The notes: generated by a model not told the origin, from the sequence alone. A stretch of DNA of 64,000 nucleotides from Triticum aestivum (GCF_018294505.1 NC_057810.1:207284113-207348112); one strand, 5' to 3'. Shown: positions 10,798 through 21,429, numbered from the stretch's first letter. Made by a program: numbers and translations.

Positions 10798-12504
10798 ATG
10801 TCGACCGCAGGTATGAAGAAAGTGACATGCCCTATCTTTGACGGTCATGATTATCCCAAGTGGAAGGCCATGATGAGGAAGCGCCTCATGGCAATGAACA
10901 GCGAGCTGTGGACCGTCACTGAGATTGGTCTTACTGATCTATGCAAGATGGCGGACGCTGATGATATTCGCAAGTACACTCGACTTGACATCTTGGCGAA
11001 GGATATCATCTGTTCCTGCCTATCCAGAGATCAATTCAGGCACATTATGCATCTTTGCAATGCAAAGCTTATCTGGGACCGAATCTCCGACGTCTATGAA
11101 GGTCATCGAACCCGTCATGATCCTTGGTTTGAGGACTTCAAGGAATCTCTCAAAACAATGACTTTCGAACCAGAATCATCATCTTCTGCATCATGTCTCA
11201 TGGCAAAGGGTGTCGAGGTAACCGAATGTTCCTCATCTGAATTTAGTGACTGTGAATCTGATGATGATGAATCTGATGATGATATTGAACCTAGCTATAC
11301 CAAACTTGTTTGCATTGCCACCAAACAACAACATGCCTTGGAAAAGGTTCAAAACATGCTAGATAAGAGTGATGATATGTTAGGTGAAGAAATGGATCGC
11401 ACTAAAGCCCTGACTGAAAATCTTCAGAGACTTCAGTCTAGGTTTGATAACCTTCAAAGTCATCATAACACTCTCTTATCTGATCATGAGAAACTTTCTT
11501 ATGAATTTCTTCAAAGAAAGCAAGATCTTGAGAAGCTAAGAGTGAGTTATGAAGATCTTCAGAAGGAGCGCGATTCATTACTAGCTCAACAAATCAGCGC
11601 TTCTCAGGAAGAATTTGTTCCTCCATGCTTAAAGTGCATTGAACGTGAATCTGCTAATTCTTCACCTGAATGTTCAAATGCTTCAACTGTTACAAATTCT
11701 TCACCTGCCTCTGCTATCACTAATTCCTCATCTGAGGACATTGCTAGTATCACTGACGATGCAGGGCTGAAGGAATTGTACATGACAGGCATGTACAAAA
11801 GCCTCAAAGGGCATCAGACTCTTTGTGATGTGCTTAAAAAGCAGATCCTCAACAGAAACCCTAGGAAAGAGGGTATCGCCTTTGAGAGGAAACTTAATGC
11901 TGATGGAACATATTGGAAGCCTGAGCAGTACCCCAAAACCTCATGGGTTGCTGCAAAGGGACCTCCAGTTGATCCATCTAACTTATCTGGCTTTACATGT
12001 GAATCTCCTCATCCTTCTGATGAGTCATTTGACTCCAACTATAAACTGTTCAAAAATCAGAATGGTGAAGTATTTGCTAGATATGTTGGCACTAACTGCA
12101 GGAACGGTTCTCCTATGAAGAAAATCTGGGTTCCCAAGAAGTGCCTTGAAAGTCTTCAGGTGAATGTCCTCATGACACCACCAGTGAAGAACAGGAACCC
12201 CAGATCAAATTCTTCATATGGATCAAATTCCTCAAATGGATCAAAGTCCTCATATGATTATCATCGTGCTAACAACTCTGTTTCGCAGGGTAGAGCTAAG
12301 GGCTATGAATATGTGCATTATTCTTCAAACCATTATGTTCATAAGTCCTCGAAGAATTTCTCTGCTTATTCATATGCTTACCCTAACCCCTCTTATGTGA
12401 AACGAAATGGTTTGGCTTCTATGCCACCATTCTCGTATGGTGCTCGCAGAGTGATGAACTCTTTGCCACCCCTTCAGATGTGGGTGGTGAAGAAAAAGAA
12501 CTAA
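10798..12504 (+). CDS. gag: Copia gag polyprotein (568 residues)
   Basis: Capsid-type protein that packages the element RNA. Residues about 1-125 form the copia-type gag domain (FDGHDYPKWKAMM near the start, WDRISDVYEGH at about 100). Then come a Ser-rich acidic patch (SDDDESDDDIE), a long coiled coil at about 175-275 and a Ser/Asn/Tyr-rich C-terminal third. The start ATG is the first after the PBS and fits the family. I see no CCHC zinc knuckle, which many Copia gag proteins have; this may be an internal loss or a lineage trait. It ends in a TAA at 12502-12504, in the same reading frame as pol and separated from it by 210 bases and one further stop. A candidate 5' splice site (AG/GTGAAT) lies inside it at 12159/12160. 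Confidence 0.88.
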   Translation: MSTAGMKKVTCPIFDGHDYPKWKAMMRKRLMAMNSELWTVTEIGLTDLCKMADADDIRKYTRLDILAKDIICSCLSRDQFRHIMHLCNAKLIWDRISDVYEGHRTRHDPWFEDFKESLKTMTFEPESSSSASCLMAKGVEVTECSSSEFSDCESDDDESDDDIEPSYTKLVCIATKQQHALEKVQNMLDKSDDMLGEEMDRTKALTENLQRLQSRFDNLQSHHNTLLSDHEKLSYEFLQRKQDLEKLRVSYEDLQKERDSLLAQQISASQEEFVPPCLKCIERESANSSPECSNASTVTNSSPASAITNSSSEDIASITDDAGLKELYMTGMYKSLKGHQTLCDVLKKQILNRNPRKEGIAFERKLNADGTYWKPEQYPKTSWVAAKGPPVDPSNLSGFTCESPHPSDESFDSNYKLFKNQNGEVFARYVGTNCRNGSPMKKIWVPKKCLESLQVNVLMTPPVKNRNPRSNSSYGSNSSNGSKSSYDYHRANNSVSQGRAKGYEYVHYSSNHYVHKSSKNFSAYSYAYPNPSYVKRNGLASMPPFSYGARRVMNSLPPLQMWVVKKKN

Positions 12505-12714
12505 TCTCTTCTGCAGGGTCAGGTCTCCAGACGTGCCTTAACGTCTGAAGAATTTGCTGGGGACCTGACAAAATTGCCTGAAAGGACGCAGGCGAATCAT
12601 GATGAAATAAACTTTCACACGTCCTCCTACTGCTATATCTGTTTACTGCTTGATGAAATTCATCTGATGAACTTGATATCATATTCTTCATTGATGAAGC
12701 ATATGAGATTGTAA

Positions 12715-15700
12715 GTTACACTAATTCATCTGCAGGATGATCAACCCAAAGCCACTGAATGGGTCCTCGATAGTGGATGTACAAATCACATGACTGGTGA
12801 CAAGAATCTTTTGATGGATGCTCCCTTATCACCGTCACATCTGAAGCACATCATCTTTGCTGACAAAGGCAAAAGTCAGGTATTGGGTCTTGGTAAGGTT
12901 GCGATCTCTAAGGATAAACACATGGACAAAGTCATGCTTGTTGAGTCCTTAGGATACAACCTCATGTCAGTCTCAATGCTTTGTGATCTTGATATGGTTG
13001 TTGTCTTTGGCAAGTATCGCTGTGTTGTGATTATGGAAGCTGACAATTCCAAAGTCTTCGAAGGCTTTAGGAGAGGAGATTTGTATATTGTTGATTTCTC
13101 TACAGGACCACAACCAGCCGTGTGTCTACTTGCAAAAGCTTCAGAAGGCTGGCTATGGCATCGACGACTTGGTCACGCAGGCATGAGGAATTTGCACACG
13201 CTTGCGAAGAAGAAGCATGTCATTGGCATTGAGAATGTCAAATTCCTCAAGGATCACTTATGCGGAGCCTGTGAAGCTGGAAAAATGACCAAGGCCAAGC
13301 ATCCAGCGAAGACTATCATGACCACTACTCGTCCATTCGAATTGCTTCACATGGACCTCTTCGGACCTAATCATTACTCAGCAGTCACTAATGATGCATC
13401 TCTATATGGTTTTGTCATTGTTGATGATTACTCTCGATATACATGGGTACACATTGTTACTTACAAACATGAAGTGCAGGAAGTCTTCAAACGTTTTTCC
13501 TCGAGGGCTTCAACCAACTTTGGTGTGAAGATCAAGCACATCAGAAGTGACAATGGAACTGAGTTCAAGAATTCCGGTCTTGATGACTATCTTGATGAAC
13601 TTGGTATTACTCATGAGTTATCTGCTCCCTATACTCCTCAGCAAAATGGCGTCGTGGAGCGCAAGAACAGAACTCTTGTTGAGATGGCTCGCACTATGCT
13701 TGATGAATACAAAACGCCTCATCGTTTTTGGATTGATGCAATTGATACTGCGTGCCACATCATCAACAGAGTATATCTTCACAAATTCTTCAAGAAGACG
13801 GCCTATGAACTCCTCACTGACAAGAAACCCAATGTGAGTTATTTCAAAGTCTTCGGTGCTAAATGTTGGATTAGAGATCCTCACCACAATTCTAAATTTG
13901 CACCGAAAGCACATGAAGGTTTTATGCTTGGTTACGGAAAGGACTCGCACACCTACAGAGTCTTCAACATTGTTCTTCACAAGATTGTTGACACTGTAGA
14001 TGTGCGGTTCGATGAAACTAATGGCTCGCAAAGAGAGCACCTACCTTCTGTGTTAGATGAACCAGCACCTGAGGATTCTATCAAGTTCAAGGCAACTGAG
14101 GATGTCATTCCTACTGAAGAATTTGCTGAAGAATTCATTCCAGTTCATGAAGAACATCGAGCTGATACACCTGAAGAAAATGCTGAGGAAAATGGTGCTG
14201 AAGAAAATGCTGACCAAACTCCTCAGCGACAACCAGCTCATCCTCGCGTTGCAAAAGAAGTGCAAGTGGAGAAGATCATCGATGACATTAGAGCACCAGG
14301 TCCTCTCACACGCTCAAAAGCTTCACATTTATCTAACTTTTGTGGGCACTATGCTTTTGTCTCTATCACAGAGCCCACTAAGGTAGATGAAGCATTTTTG
14401 GAGCCGGAGTGGATTCAGGCTATGCAAGAAGAATTACATCAGTTCGAGCTCAACAATGTCTGGGAACTGGTCAAACGTCCAGATCCTCGCAAGCATAATA
14501 TCATTGGCACAAAGTGGATCTACCGCAACAAGCAAGATGAAAATGGCCTTGTGGTGAGGAATAAGGCACGACTGGTAGCTCAAGGCTACACACAGGTTGA
14601 AGGAATTGATTTCGATGAAACTTTTGCACCTGTTGCTAGACTTGAGGCTATTCGCATATTACTTGCTTATGCTAACCATCATGATATCATCTTATATCAA
14701 ATGGATGTGAAAAGTGCATTCCTCAATGGTAAGCTTGAGGAAGAAGTATATGTTGCTCAACCCCCAGGTTTTGAAGATCCAAAGAATCCTGACAAAGTCT
14801 TCAGACTTAATAAGGCCCTCTATGGCCTCAAGCAAGCCCCTCGGGCGTGGTATGATACATTGAAGGAATTCTTCGTGAAGAATGGCTTCACACCCGGTTC
14901 ACTCGACCCTACTCTCTTTACTAAATCTTATGATGGTGAACTGTTTGTGTGCCAAATATATGTTGATGATATTATCTTTGGCTGTACTGACCAACGTTAT
15001 AGTGATGAATTTGCCTATATGATGAGTGAAGAATATCAAATGTCTATGATGGGAGAGTTGAAATTCTTCTTAGGTCTTCAAATTCGTCAACAGCGCAATG
15101 GCATATTCATATCTCAGGAGAAATACCTCAAAGATGTACTGAGGAAATTCGGCATGCAAGATTGCAAAGGCGTCAAAATTCCTATGCCCACAAATGGCCA
15201 TCTATGCACTGATGAAAATGGTATTGACTTCGATCACAAGGTATACCGCTCCATGATTGGTTCTTTATTGTACTTATGTGCATCTAGGCCAGATATAATG
15301 CTTAGTGTTTGCATGTGTGCCCGATTTCAAGCTGCACCGAAGGAATCACACCATAAGGCTGTGAAGCATATTCTTCGATATCTAGCTCACACACCAACAC
15401 TAGGATTATGGTACCCCAAGGGCTCTGCTTTTGATCTCATTGGATATTCTGACTCTGACTATGCTGGTGATCGTGTGGACCGCAAGTCAACTTCTGGCAC
15501 TTGTCATTTCCTCGGACGATCTTTGGTCTGTTGGTCCTCGAAGAAACAGAACTGCGTATCACTGTCCACTGCGGAAGCTGAATACATTGCTGCTGGCTCT
15601 TGCTGTGCTCAACTGCTTTGGATGAAGCAAACACTCAAGGACTATGGCGTCAACGTGAAGAATGTGCCTCTCCTCTGCGACAATGAGAGTGCCATCAAGA

Positions 15701-15912
15701 TTGCTCACAACCCAGTTCAGCACTCGAAGACAAAGCACATTCAGATTCGTCATCATTTTCTTCGTGATCATGTGTTGAAGGGCGACATCTCCATCGAGCA
15801 CGTGAAGACTGAAGAACAGCTAGCTGATATCTTCACTAAGCCCTTGGATGAGAAGAGATTTAGCAAGTTGCGGTGTGAGCTAAATATCTTAGAATCTTCG
15901 AATGTTCTTTGA
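12715..15912 (+). CDS. pol: Copia pol polyprotein: protease, integrase, RT, RNase H (intact)
   Basis: The frame is open from 12715; the first ATG is 12790, but the protease active-site motif DSG (VLDSGCTNH) lies upstream at about 12766, so expression cannot rely on that ATG. Domains in order: protease; GAG-pre-integrase HHCC zinc domain (HRRLGH ... CGAC); integrase core with catalytic D (MDLFGP), D (SDNGTEF) and E ([10 protein letters not shown]); RT with the KWIYRNK entry motif, [11 protein letters not shown] and catalytic YVDD; RNase H with [18 protein letters not shown] and CDNESAI. It ends about 5 kb before the 3' LTR, which is normal for this lineage. No stop or frameshift interrupts it, and all the catalytic residues I can place are present. 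It probably depends on readthrough or splicing from gag, in the same frame. Confidence 0.95.
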   Translation, partial: VTLIHLQDDQPKATEWVLDSGCTNHMTGDKNLLMDAPLSPSHLKHIIFADKGKSQVLGLGKVAISKDKHMDKVMLVESLGYNLMSVSMLCDLDMVVVFGKYRCVVIMEADNSKVFEGFRRGDLYIVDFSTGPQPAVCLLAKASEGWLWHRRLGHAGMRNLHTLAKKKHVIGIENVKFLKDHLCGACEAGKMTKAKHPAKTIMTTTRPFELLHMDLFGPNHYSAVTNDASLYGFVIVDDYSRYTWVHIVTYKHEVQEVFKRFSSRASTNFGVKIKHIRSDNGTEFKNSGLDDYLDELGITHELSAPYTPQQNGVVERKNRTLVEMARTMLDEYKTPHRFWIDAIDTACHIINRVYLHKFFKKTAYELLTDKKPNVSYFKVFGAKCWIRDPHHNSKFAPKAHEGFMLGYGKDSHTYRVFNIVLHKIVDTVDVRFDETNGSQREHLPSVLDEPAPEDSIKFKATEDVIPTEEFAEEFIPVHEEHRADTPEENAEENGAEENADQTPQRQPAHPRVAKEVQVEKIIDDIRAPGPLTRSKASHLSNFCGHYAFVSITEPTKVDEAFLEPEWIQAMQEELHQFELNNVWELVKRPDPRKHNIIGTKWIYRNKQDENGLVVRNKARLVAQGYTQVEGIDFDETFAPVARLEAIRILLAYANHHDIILYQMDVKSAFLNGKLEEEVYVAQPPGFEDPKNPDKVFRLNKALYGLKQAPRAWYDTLKEFFVKNGFTPGSLDPTLFTKSYDGELFVCQIYVDDIIFGCTDQRYSDEFAYMMSEEYQMSMMGELKFFLGLQIRQQRNGIFISQEKYLKDVLRKFGMQDCKGVKIPMPTNGHLCTDENGIDFDHKVYRSMIGSLLYLCASRPDIMLSVCMCARFQAAPKESHHKAVKHILRYLAHTPTLGLWYPKGSAFDLIGYSDSDYAGDRVDRKSTSGTCHFLGRSLVCWSSKKQNCVSLSTAEAEYIAAGSCCAQLLWMKQTLKDYGVNVKNVPLLCDNESAIKIAHNPVQHSKTKHIQIRHHFLRDHVLKGDISIEHVKTEEQLADIFTKPLDEKRFSKLRCELNILESSNVL

Positions 15913-16222
15913 AAAGGACACACATCCTAACACTTATGCAAAATTGATGACTTAGATGTGCAACACATGAAGAAACGTTTTTCTTCAATCAATGAAGAAT
16001 AACACTCTAAGTGTGAAGAAATTAATGAAGAATTTGATTCTCAGAACCCTACGACAATTGTACGCGGTGTCTGAAATCATCATTCTTATACGGTGGGTCA
16101 CGCCACCACAAAAAGTTGAAAATCTTCAATTTGAGTTTTTCCTCAGTTTTGAAATTCTTCAGTTTTTCAAATTCTTCAACTTTTCAAAATCTTCACTGTT
16201 TCCTTCGTTTTTCTTCATTGGC

Positions 16223-16243
16223 TATATATATATATATATATAT
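16223..16243. repeat. (TA)n microsatellite
   Basis: About ten TA units in the spacer behind Copia pol. No evidence of a role. Confidence 0.85.
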
Positions 16244-16635
16244 GAGTTTATGTCCTCTACAGCATTCACTTATAGCTATTTCTTCAAGTTGCTTTTTCTG
16301 CTAAGTGAATGTGATCGGACCCTTCCCCCTCTATGCTATACTCAACCCAATCTATTCACAAATTCTTCATATGCGTTCTATTTGAAACTCGTTCAAAATC
16401 TTCACTGTGTCCTTGTCAGCTGAAGAAATTGCGAACGAAACTTTAAAACAAATCTTATCCAAATTTTCGGTTTTGCCGCTCAAACCGTTCCGCATCCCAC
16501 AATGCATTATTCTATTCACCCACGATCGTACACGATCTCAACTACACAGTACGTGGGTGACACATGTCGCGAGAAGGAGAAAGGGCAGGGGCACGTTCAT
16601 CCCAAATCTTCGGGCGAACAGTTTTTCACCGTGTC

Positions 16636-16643
16636 TATAAATA
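16636..16643 (+). promoter_or_regulatory. Internal TATA box, candidate promoter of the Copia extra gene
   Basis: TATAAATA in GTGTCTATAAATACCCC lies about 600 bp upstream of the ATG at 17244. It is followed by a pyrimidine-rich putative start region and the AAACCCTAG-type leader common at plant gene 5' ends. It could drive a separate RNA for the downstream ORFs. Position and context support this; there is no expression evidence. Confidence 0.45.
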
Positions 16644-17243
16644 CCCCTCTCCCCTTCCTCACTTCATTTACTCCGCTCGATCGCTACTCTCTCACTCGAG
16701 CTCCTCAAACCCTAGCGCCGCCGCTACTCCATCGTCGCCGGTGAGGAAGAGCTTCGCTGCCTCGACCTCGTCGCCGTCGTACTCACGCCGACCGCGGAAA
16801 TCTTCACTCCGCCGCCGCCGTAGCTGTCTTCCTCTGCCAAGTTAGGGCGTGGGAGATCTAACCTGACGAACTTCACATCTGTTCTTCTCAGTTCGTCGTG
16901 TTCTTCACTTCGGGTAATTAAAAGTTACTTTTATTACTCACTTTGATTCTCAAACTTTCCTGAAAATCTTCAAAGGTGTTTATTCTTCAAATCTTCACAC
17001 ATATGAACACCACACATCATATGATCTTGAACTGTTTCTCTAAGCAATCATTTTCTTCAAGATTCCCTAATTGTGTGGATCTTCGATCTGTACAACTCTG
17101 GAACCTAAGACAAGAACGCTTAGTGAAATTCCTCAAGGTTCATCTGGTCAAATTCCTCAAAACTTGTTCTTTTCGAAAAACCTCCTCAGAACGCATATGA
17201 CCTCTCCGAATTCCTCGCACCTGTACTCTGTTCACAGGTACTC

Positions 17244-18263
17244 ATGTCTGCTGCTGAATCACTAGGTTCTCATCAACTTAACTCATTTGCAGCGTTCCTC
17301 GAAGAAAAACTGCATACTTCTTCAGAGAACTCGATTGTTCAAATTCCTCAACTGAAGAATATGGCAGACGGTAAGAAGCCGCAGAAAGGAGGAAAGAAAC
17401 CTGAGGTTATGACTGCGTTTGAAATCCCTGAGGAAATTTATGCTGACTATTGCACACCTGATGAAGCAAAATTTGGCAAAGAAAACAAAAATCAGCGCAA
17501 GGTGCGCATTCAGAGGATTGAACGGAGATGGGCAAGGGAATGGAGGGAATACAGATATGTGACTCCAAAGTACATGAGGAAATTCGCCCTCAATCCTCCA
17601 TGCCCAAGAGCTCCATTGGCACCTGGCCAAGTAGCTGACCCCACAAGCATCAAACGTGGTGAGGACTTTCCTGAAGAATGGGCTAAGCGCCAAGCTAAAT
17701 TGGCAAGACAAGCCAAGGAGGCAGTGAAGAAATTCAATGAGGATTCTGCCACTGCTACTGCTACTGAGGCCTCGGTCAAACCGAGGAAATCCATGCCAAA
17801 GAAGCCTGCTCGTAAGCCAAGTGCTTCACCAACAGTGCCCTCACGGCAAATTCCTCACACTGCTACAGCTCCACCAAAGTCCTCAACAGCTCCTTCAAAG
17901 TCCTCAGCTCCTGTGCATCTGGCTACATGTCAAAGGACTGTTGGTTTCTCGATTGCCTCTGGTGTTTCAGCAAGTTCCTCAGCTGCACCAATTTCCTCAT
18001 CAGGCCCCACACTGTTGAAGACCAAAGCAACAGCTGGACGAGGTCCTCGGCCAAGTCCAAAGAAGAAACAGGTCGCATTCCATGTGCCTTCTGATGATGA
18101 AGCTTCTGATGATGAACTTGCAGAAATCATCAGAGACAGACAGGTGAAGGCCGCTAGAGCCAAAGGCACATCTGTGCCACTGCTTTTGGATCCGAGAAAA
18201 ATCCTCGATTATATTGATCTCTGGCACAAGGATCCAACACCCCTATGCCTGATTTTCATCTGA
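17244..18263 (+). CDS. Copia extra ORF, N-terminal part (339 residues)
   Basis: First half of the large protein coded between pol and the 3' LTR, the position often called env-like in Sireviruses. An early segment is basic (GKKPQKGGKKPE), residues about 55-165 look folded and Arg/Trp-rich (RRWAREWREY), and the rest is a Pro/Ser/Ala/Lys-rich linker. No signal peptide or transmembrane segment is visible. The frame closes at 18263, 19 bases into the next ORF, which continues in another frame. A one-base slip near 18231-18245 would join the two, so this is either a frameshifted single gene or a true overlap. The in-frame ATG at 17361 is an alternative start. Confidence 0.6.
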   Translation: MSAAESLGSHQLNSFAAFLEEKLHTSSENSIVQIPQLKNMADGKKPQKGGKKPEVMTAFEIPEEIYADYCTPDEAKFGKENKNQRKVRIQRIERRWAREWREYRYVTPKYMRKFALNPPCPRAPLAPGQVADPTSIKRGEDFPEEWAKRQAKLARQAKEAVKKFNEDSATATATEASVKPRKSMPKKPARKPSASPTVPSRQIPHTATAPPKSSTAPSKSSAPVHLATCQRTVGFSIASGVSASSSAAPISSSGPTLLKTKATAGRGPRPSPKKKQVAFHVPSDDEASDDELAEIIRDRQVKAARAKGTSVPLLLDPRKILDYIDLWHKDPTPLCLIFI

Positions 18264-20911
18264 CCCCTGGTCAAAGTCATATGCTGACCCATTTCATCAC
18301 TGAAGAGAAATGGAAGTTTGAAAAGGCAAGAGAGATCAGGAAAGCTCAATACAGAAAGGAGAAGCTCCTGAAGAAAAACGTTGTCAGAATGACACCTGAG
18401 GAACTTCTCCAGGCTCAGTCTGAAATTCAAGCCCTCAGCAAAGACTTTGATGCCTACTATGCTGATTGGCAAGGAGCTAAAGTAAGATTCGTCAATCTGA
18501 CGAAGAAATTCACAAATGTTGCAGCCCCATCGCAACAAGAAAATCTTCAGGCTGTAGACTCTGCTCAGCCTGCTAAAGAACATGCCAGCACCGCTGATGA
18601 CTTTCAGCCTGCTGAAGAACATGCTCGTTCCAGGGATGGTGAAGAAATTCCAGCCGCTGAAGAAATTGCCAGGGCATCCACTAGTGGTGCGCCTGAAGAA
18701 ACTGAAGAGATCGGAGCAACTGCATCAGTTGCGCCTGAAGAAAATGAACCAGATTCCTCAGCTCCTCCCGCGCCCACACCAACTCCAATTCTTCCATCTA
18801 CTTCTGATGTGAAGAAGACCAAGGCTGCAGAGCGAGCTGCAGTGAAGAAAAGGAAGGCATCAGCTGCGTCAAACTCTTCGGCTGCGAAGAAAATGAAGCC
18901 AATGACCAGCTCACTCGAAAATCCAATTGATGCTGTTCCGATTTCCTCCATGCCATCAAAGGACCTTGTTCCTTTTGGAGAAGACTATGAGATCCCAAGC
19001 GGATCTGATGAAGAAAATCATTCTGCTGCTTCGTCAGAGCAGATTGATGAAGAAATTGAAGTGGAAGCAATCCCTTCAACCCCAATCATTTCCTCGCCTA
19101 TGCCTCAGTTCACAGCTGAAGAGGCCGGTGTTGAGGAACTTGAAGAAGATGTGGATATTGGAAGCACAACGCCAGTGATGAACGATGACTTTTGGGAAAG
19201 TCAGCATCCAAATTCTCCACTCTTCACCCCAATCCAACAGATACCTCAGTCCCCTGCTCCAACTGTTCAAATGGGCTCTGAAGAAACTCATCCCACTTCA
19301 TCTGTCCATGAAGAAATTCCAGCCACTAGTGCTGATGAACCTGCTGCTGCTGATCCTCAGACTGCACCTGTTGAGGAACAAGAAATTCCTCAGCCTGAAG
19401 AACCTGAGCTCGCGATTCCTGAGGTGGTGATGCAACTCACTGACACCCCTCTGCCAAAGCCAAAGAATCCGTTCTCAAGCAAACAGAAGTTCAAGGCTGA
19501 AGATTTCTTTGCCGAGCACGTATTCTTCACTGATTATAATCCATATGATTCTGCTCGCATAAGGAAGAGGCGTTTCTGGACTGCCAGCCAAGCCAATTTC
19601 TATTCCTCAGTGCTCTTCAACAAAGACAAAGTCTTCGATCATGCACATATTCCTCATGTGGACATGGAGTCTCTGCCCGGCTTTGAGCCAGTCCTCAGTG
19701 TTCTTCACGACGCAGGACTTCTGAATTTCTGCACTGATATCTGTGACTGGAATGAAGAACTCATTCTTCAATTCTATGCAACTCTGCACATCACCGGAGA
19801 CGCTGAAGACGTGAACTCATGGGTATTAGACTGGATGTCTGAAAATACTCACTACAAGGCACCAGCAACTGAATTGCTTCGTGCTCTACCACTCAGTCCT
19901 CCACTTGATGGTGCTCGTTGTATCTACAACGAACCAGAACTTTCAAATCACTATATGCAAGTGCTGATGAAGCCTTTGAAGCCAAGGCAGGCCCCACGAA
20001 CCAAATTCCTCGTCAAGGAATTACTCTATGTGCCTCGGACTGTCTATCGAATTCTGACGAAGACAATGAGTCCTATCAAAGGCCACGACTCAAATGATGA
20101 AGAAGTCGTTGGCATCATGAAGAATATGCTTTTCAACATCATTCATGGCGTTCCCGTCAACTTCCATGATTTCTTCATGAGGACTCTGGCCAATATTGCT
20201 ATGTCACCATTCGAGCTGAAGCCCTATGCTCCTTGGATTATGAGATTCATCAGGGCAAGATCTTCACTGAATTACAAAGCTGACACTCTGAACCACGGTA
20301 GCTACTTGCCTCCCATTGAAGTCCTCAAACGGACAGTTTCATCAGCTGATGATAAAGGCAAGGCCGCTGCTGTGATCGATGAAGGCATTCGTCCATTGGA
20401 TGGTCAATTTCGCAAGGCTGCATCTTACTCTACCAATGACGATTCTGCCACACATGACTCTGCCGCAAATACCTCAGCCAAGCAAAATCCTCAAGCCACA
20501 GCACCCAGGGTGATGACTGACCGTGAGTTACTCCTCAGTCTTCATCAGAAGGTTGATCGCAATCACAAATGGGTAAAGCGTCAGTTTGGTGCACTTCTTC
20601 ACAATATGACCTCAACACACAATGCAGTGAAGAAGAACCAATACTACCTTCATGAAACCTTCAACCGCACCTGGGCTGTCCTCACTCATGTCTATAGCGC
20701 TGAAGAACTGAAGACTATGGGTCTCAAGGAAGAATTTGACTGGTCTGCACCTCCTCCGAAGAAATTCAAGAGGGTCAAAATTCCTCCACTGGTGGCCAGC
20801 TCTTATTCTTCATCGCGTGACACTGATGAGTATGAAGATTTGGACGACACTGCGGCAGGCCCTGCTACAACAAACAACCCCGACAACGCTGGCGCTCCTC
20901 CATCGACTTGA
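18245..20911 (+). CDS. Copia extra ORF, C-terminal part (888 residues)
   Basis: Residues 1-75 are highly charged and helical (EEKWKFEKAREIRKAQYRKEK). Residues about 90-400 are a low-complexity region with repeated Glu/Ala/Pro/Ser and EEIPA/PAEE-like units plus a basic patch near 200. Residues about 420-660 look like a compact domain (RKRRFWTASQANFYSS, then PHVDMESLPGFEPVLSVLHDAG), in style like the plant retrotransposon-associated putative plant transposon protein domains; this is a resemblance, not a search result. The tail has a helical stretch and an acidic end. I see no transmembrane helix or furin-like site, so an envelope role is not supported. The ATG may be internal if the gene is joined to the preceding ORF. 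Confidence 0.65.
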   Translation: MPDFHLTPGQSHMLTHFITEEKWKFEKAREIRKAQYRKEKLLKKNVVRMTPEELLQAQSEIQALSKDFDAYYADWQGAKVRFVNLTKKFTNVAAPSQQENLQAVDSAQPAKEHASTADDFQPAEEHARSRDGEEIPAAEEIARASTSGAPEETEEIGATASVAPEENEPDSSAPPAPTPTPILPSTSDVKKTKAAERAAVKKRKASAASNSSAAKKMKPMTSSLENPIDAVPISSMPSKDLVPFGEDYEIPSGSDEENHSAASSEQIDEEIEVEAIPSTPIISSPMPQFTAEEAGVEELEEDVDIGSTTPVMNDDFWESQHPNSPLFTPIQQIPQSPAPTVQMGSEETHPTSSVHEEIPATSADEPAAADPQTAPVEEQEIPQPEEPELAIPEVVMQLTDTPLPKPKNPFSSKQKFKAEDFFAEHVFFTDYNPYDSARIRKRRFWTASQANFYSSVLFNKDKVFDHAHIPHVDMESLPGFEPVLSVLHDAGLLNFCTDICDWNEELILQFYATLHITGDAEDVNSWVLDWMSENTHYKAPATELLRALPLSPPLDGARCIYNEPELSNHYMQVLMKPLKPRQAPRTKFLVKELLYVPRTVYRILTKTMSPIKGHDSNDEEVVGIMKNMLFNIIHGVPVNFHDFFMRTLANIAMSPFELKPYAPWIMRFIRARSSLNYKADTLNHGSYLPPIEVLKRTVSSADDKGKAAAVIDEGIRPLDGQFRKAASYSTNDDSATHDSAANTSAKQNPQATAPRVMTDRELLLSLHQKVDRNHKWVKRQFGALLHNMTSTHNAVKKNQYYLHETFNRTWAVLTHVYSAEELKTMGLKEEFDWSAPPPKKFKRVKIPPLVASSYSSSRDTDEYEDLDDTAAGPATTNNPDNAGAPPST

Positions 20912-21429
20912 AATTCTTCAGGGGCGTTAGTCCTCAGTTTCAATCCTTTTGGTCATTTGATGACAAAGGGGGAGAAATCTGAGTTAGTCTTCAAGCGGGT
21001 CTATATTAAGGGCATTTTTTAAGTTACAACTCTCGTTCTTCTGAAACTTTTATTTGGATCGAGTTGTAATCTTAAACCCGATGGTGCGCTGATACTTTTG
21101 TTGCATTATGCTTTGCATGCTTATTCCTCGTTAATGACATTGCACGCATGCTGAATCTCATCAGGCACCATATTTCATCATGCATTTCAAATTCTTCATA
21201 TTATATATCAAATGCGTGTATGAATTACAAGATATAGGGGGAGATCTCCATGATTCAACTCTTCAAATGTGCATTGCCTCAAAAGCAAATTCCTCACTAT
21301 GCACATCTTCAGGGGGAGTTCTTCTATATCTTGTAATCAAATTCCTCAATATCAGTGTATACACTTCATATGTTTATCCCCGTTGAAAACTTAACCTATG
21401 TTGTCATCAATCACCAAAAAGGGGGAGAT
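20912..21429 (+). other. 3' untranslated region of the Copia element with repeated purine tracts
   Basis: No coding sequence. GGGGGAG tracts stand at 20965-20975, 21236-21244, 21311-21317 and, as the real polypurine tract, 21416-21428. Multiple PPT-like tracts are a known habit of Sireviruses. Confidence 0.75.
21416..21428 (+). other. Polypurine tract of the Copia element
   Basis: AAAAAGGGGGAGA directly before the TGTAAG start of the 3' LTR; it primes plus-strand DNA synthesis in elements of this kind. Confidence 0.85.

Larger units (their letters stand above)
15913..17243 (+). other. Non-coding spacer between Copia pol and the extra coding region
   Basis: No convincing coding sequence. The left part is rich in CTTCA/TTCAA repeats and has a (TA)n run. 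From about 16500 the composition changes: a TATAAATA box at 16636-16643 is followed by a C/T-rich stretch, then AAACCCTAGCGCCGCCGC at about 16707-16724, which looks like the leader of an ordinary plant gene. The right part (16900-17243) again has many AAATTCCTCA-type motifs and ends CACAGGTACTC just before the next ATG. Confidence 0.6.
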
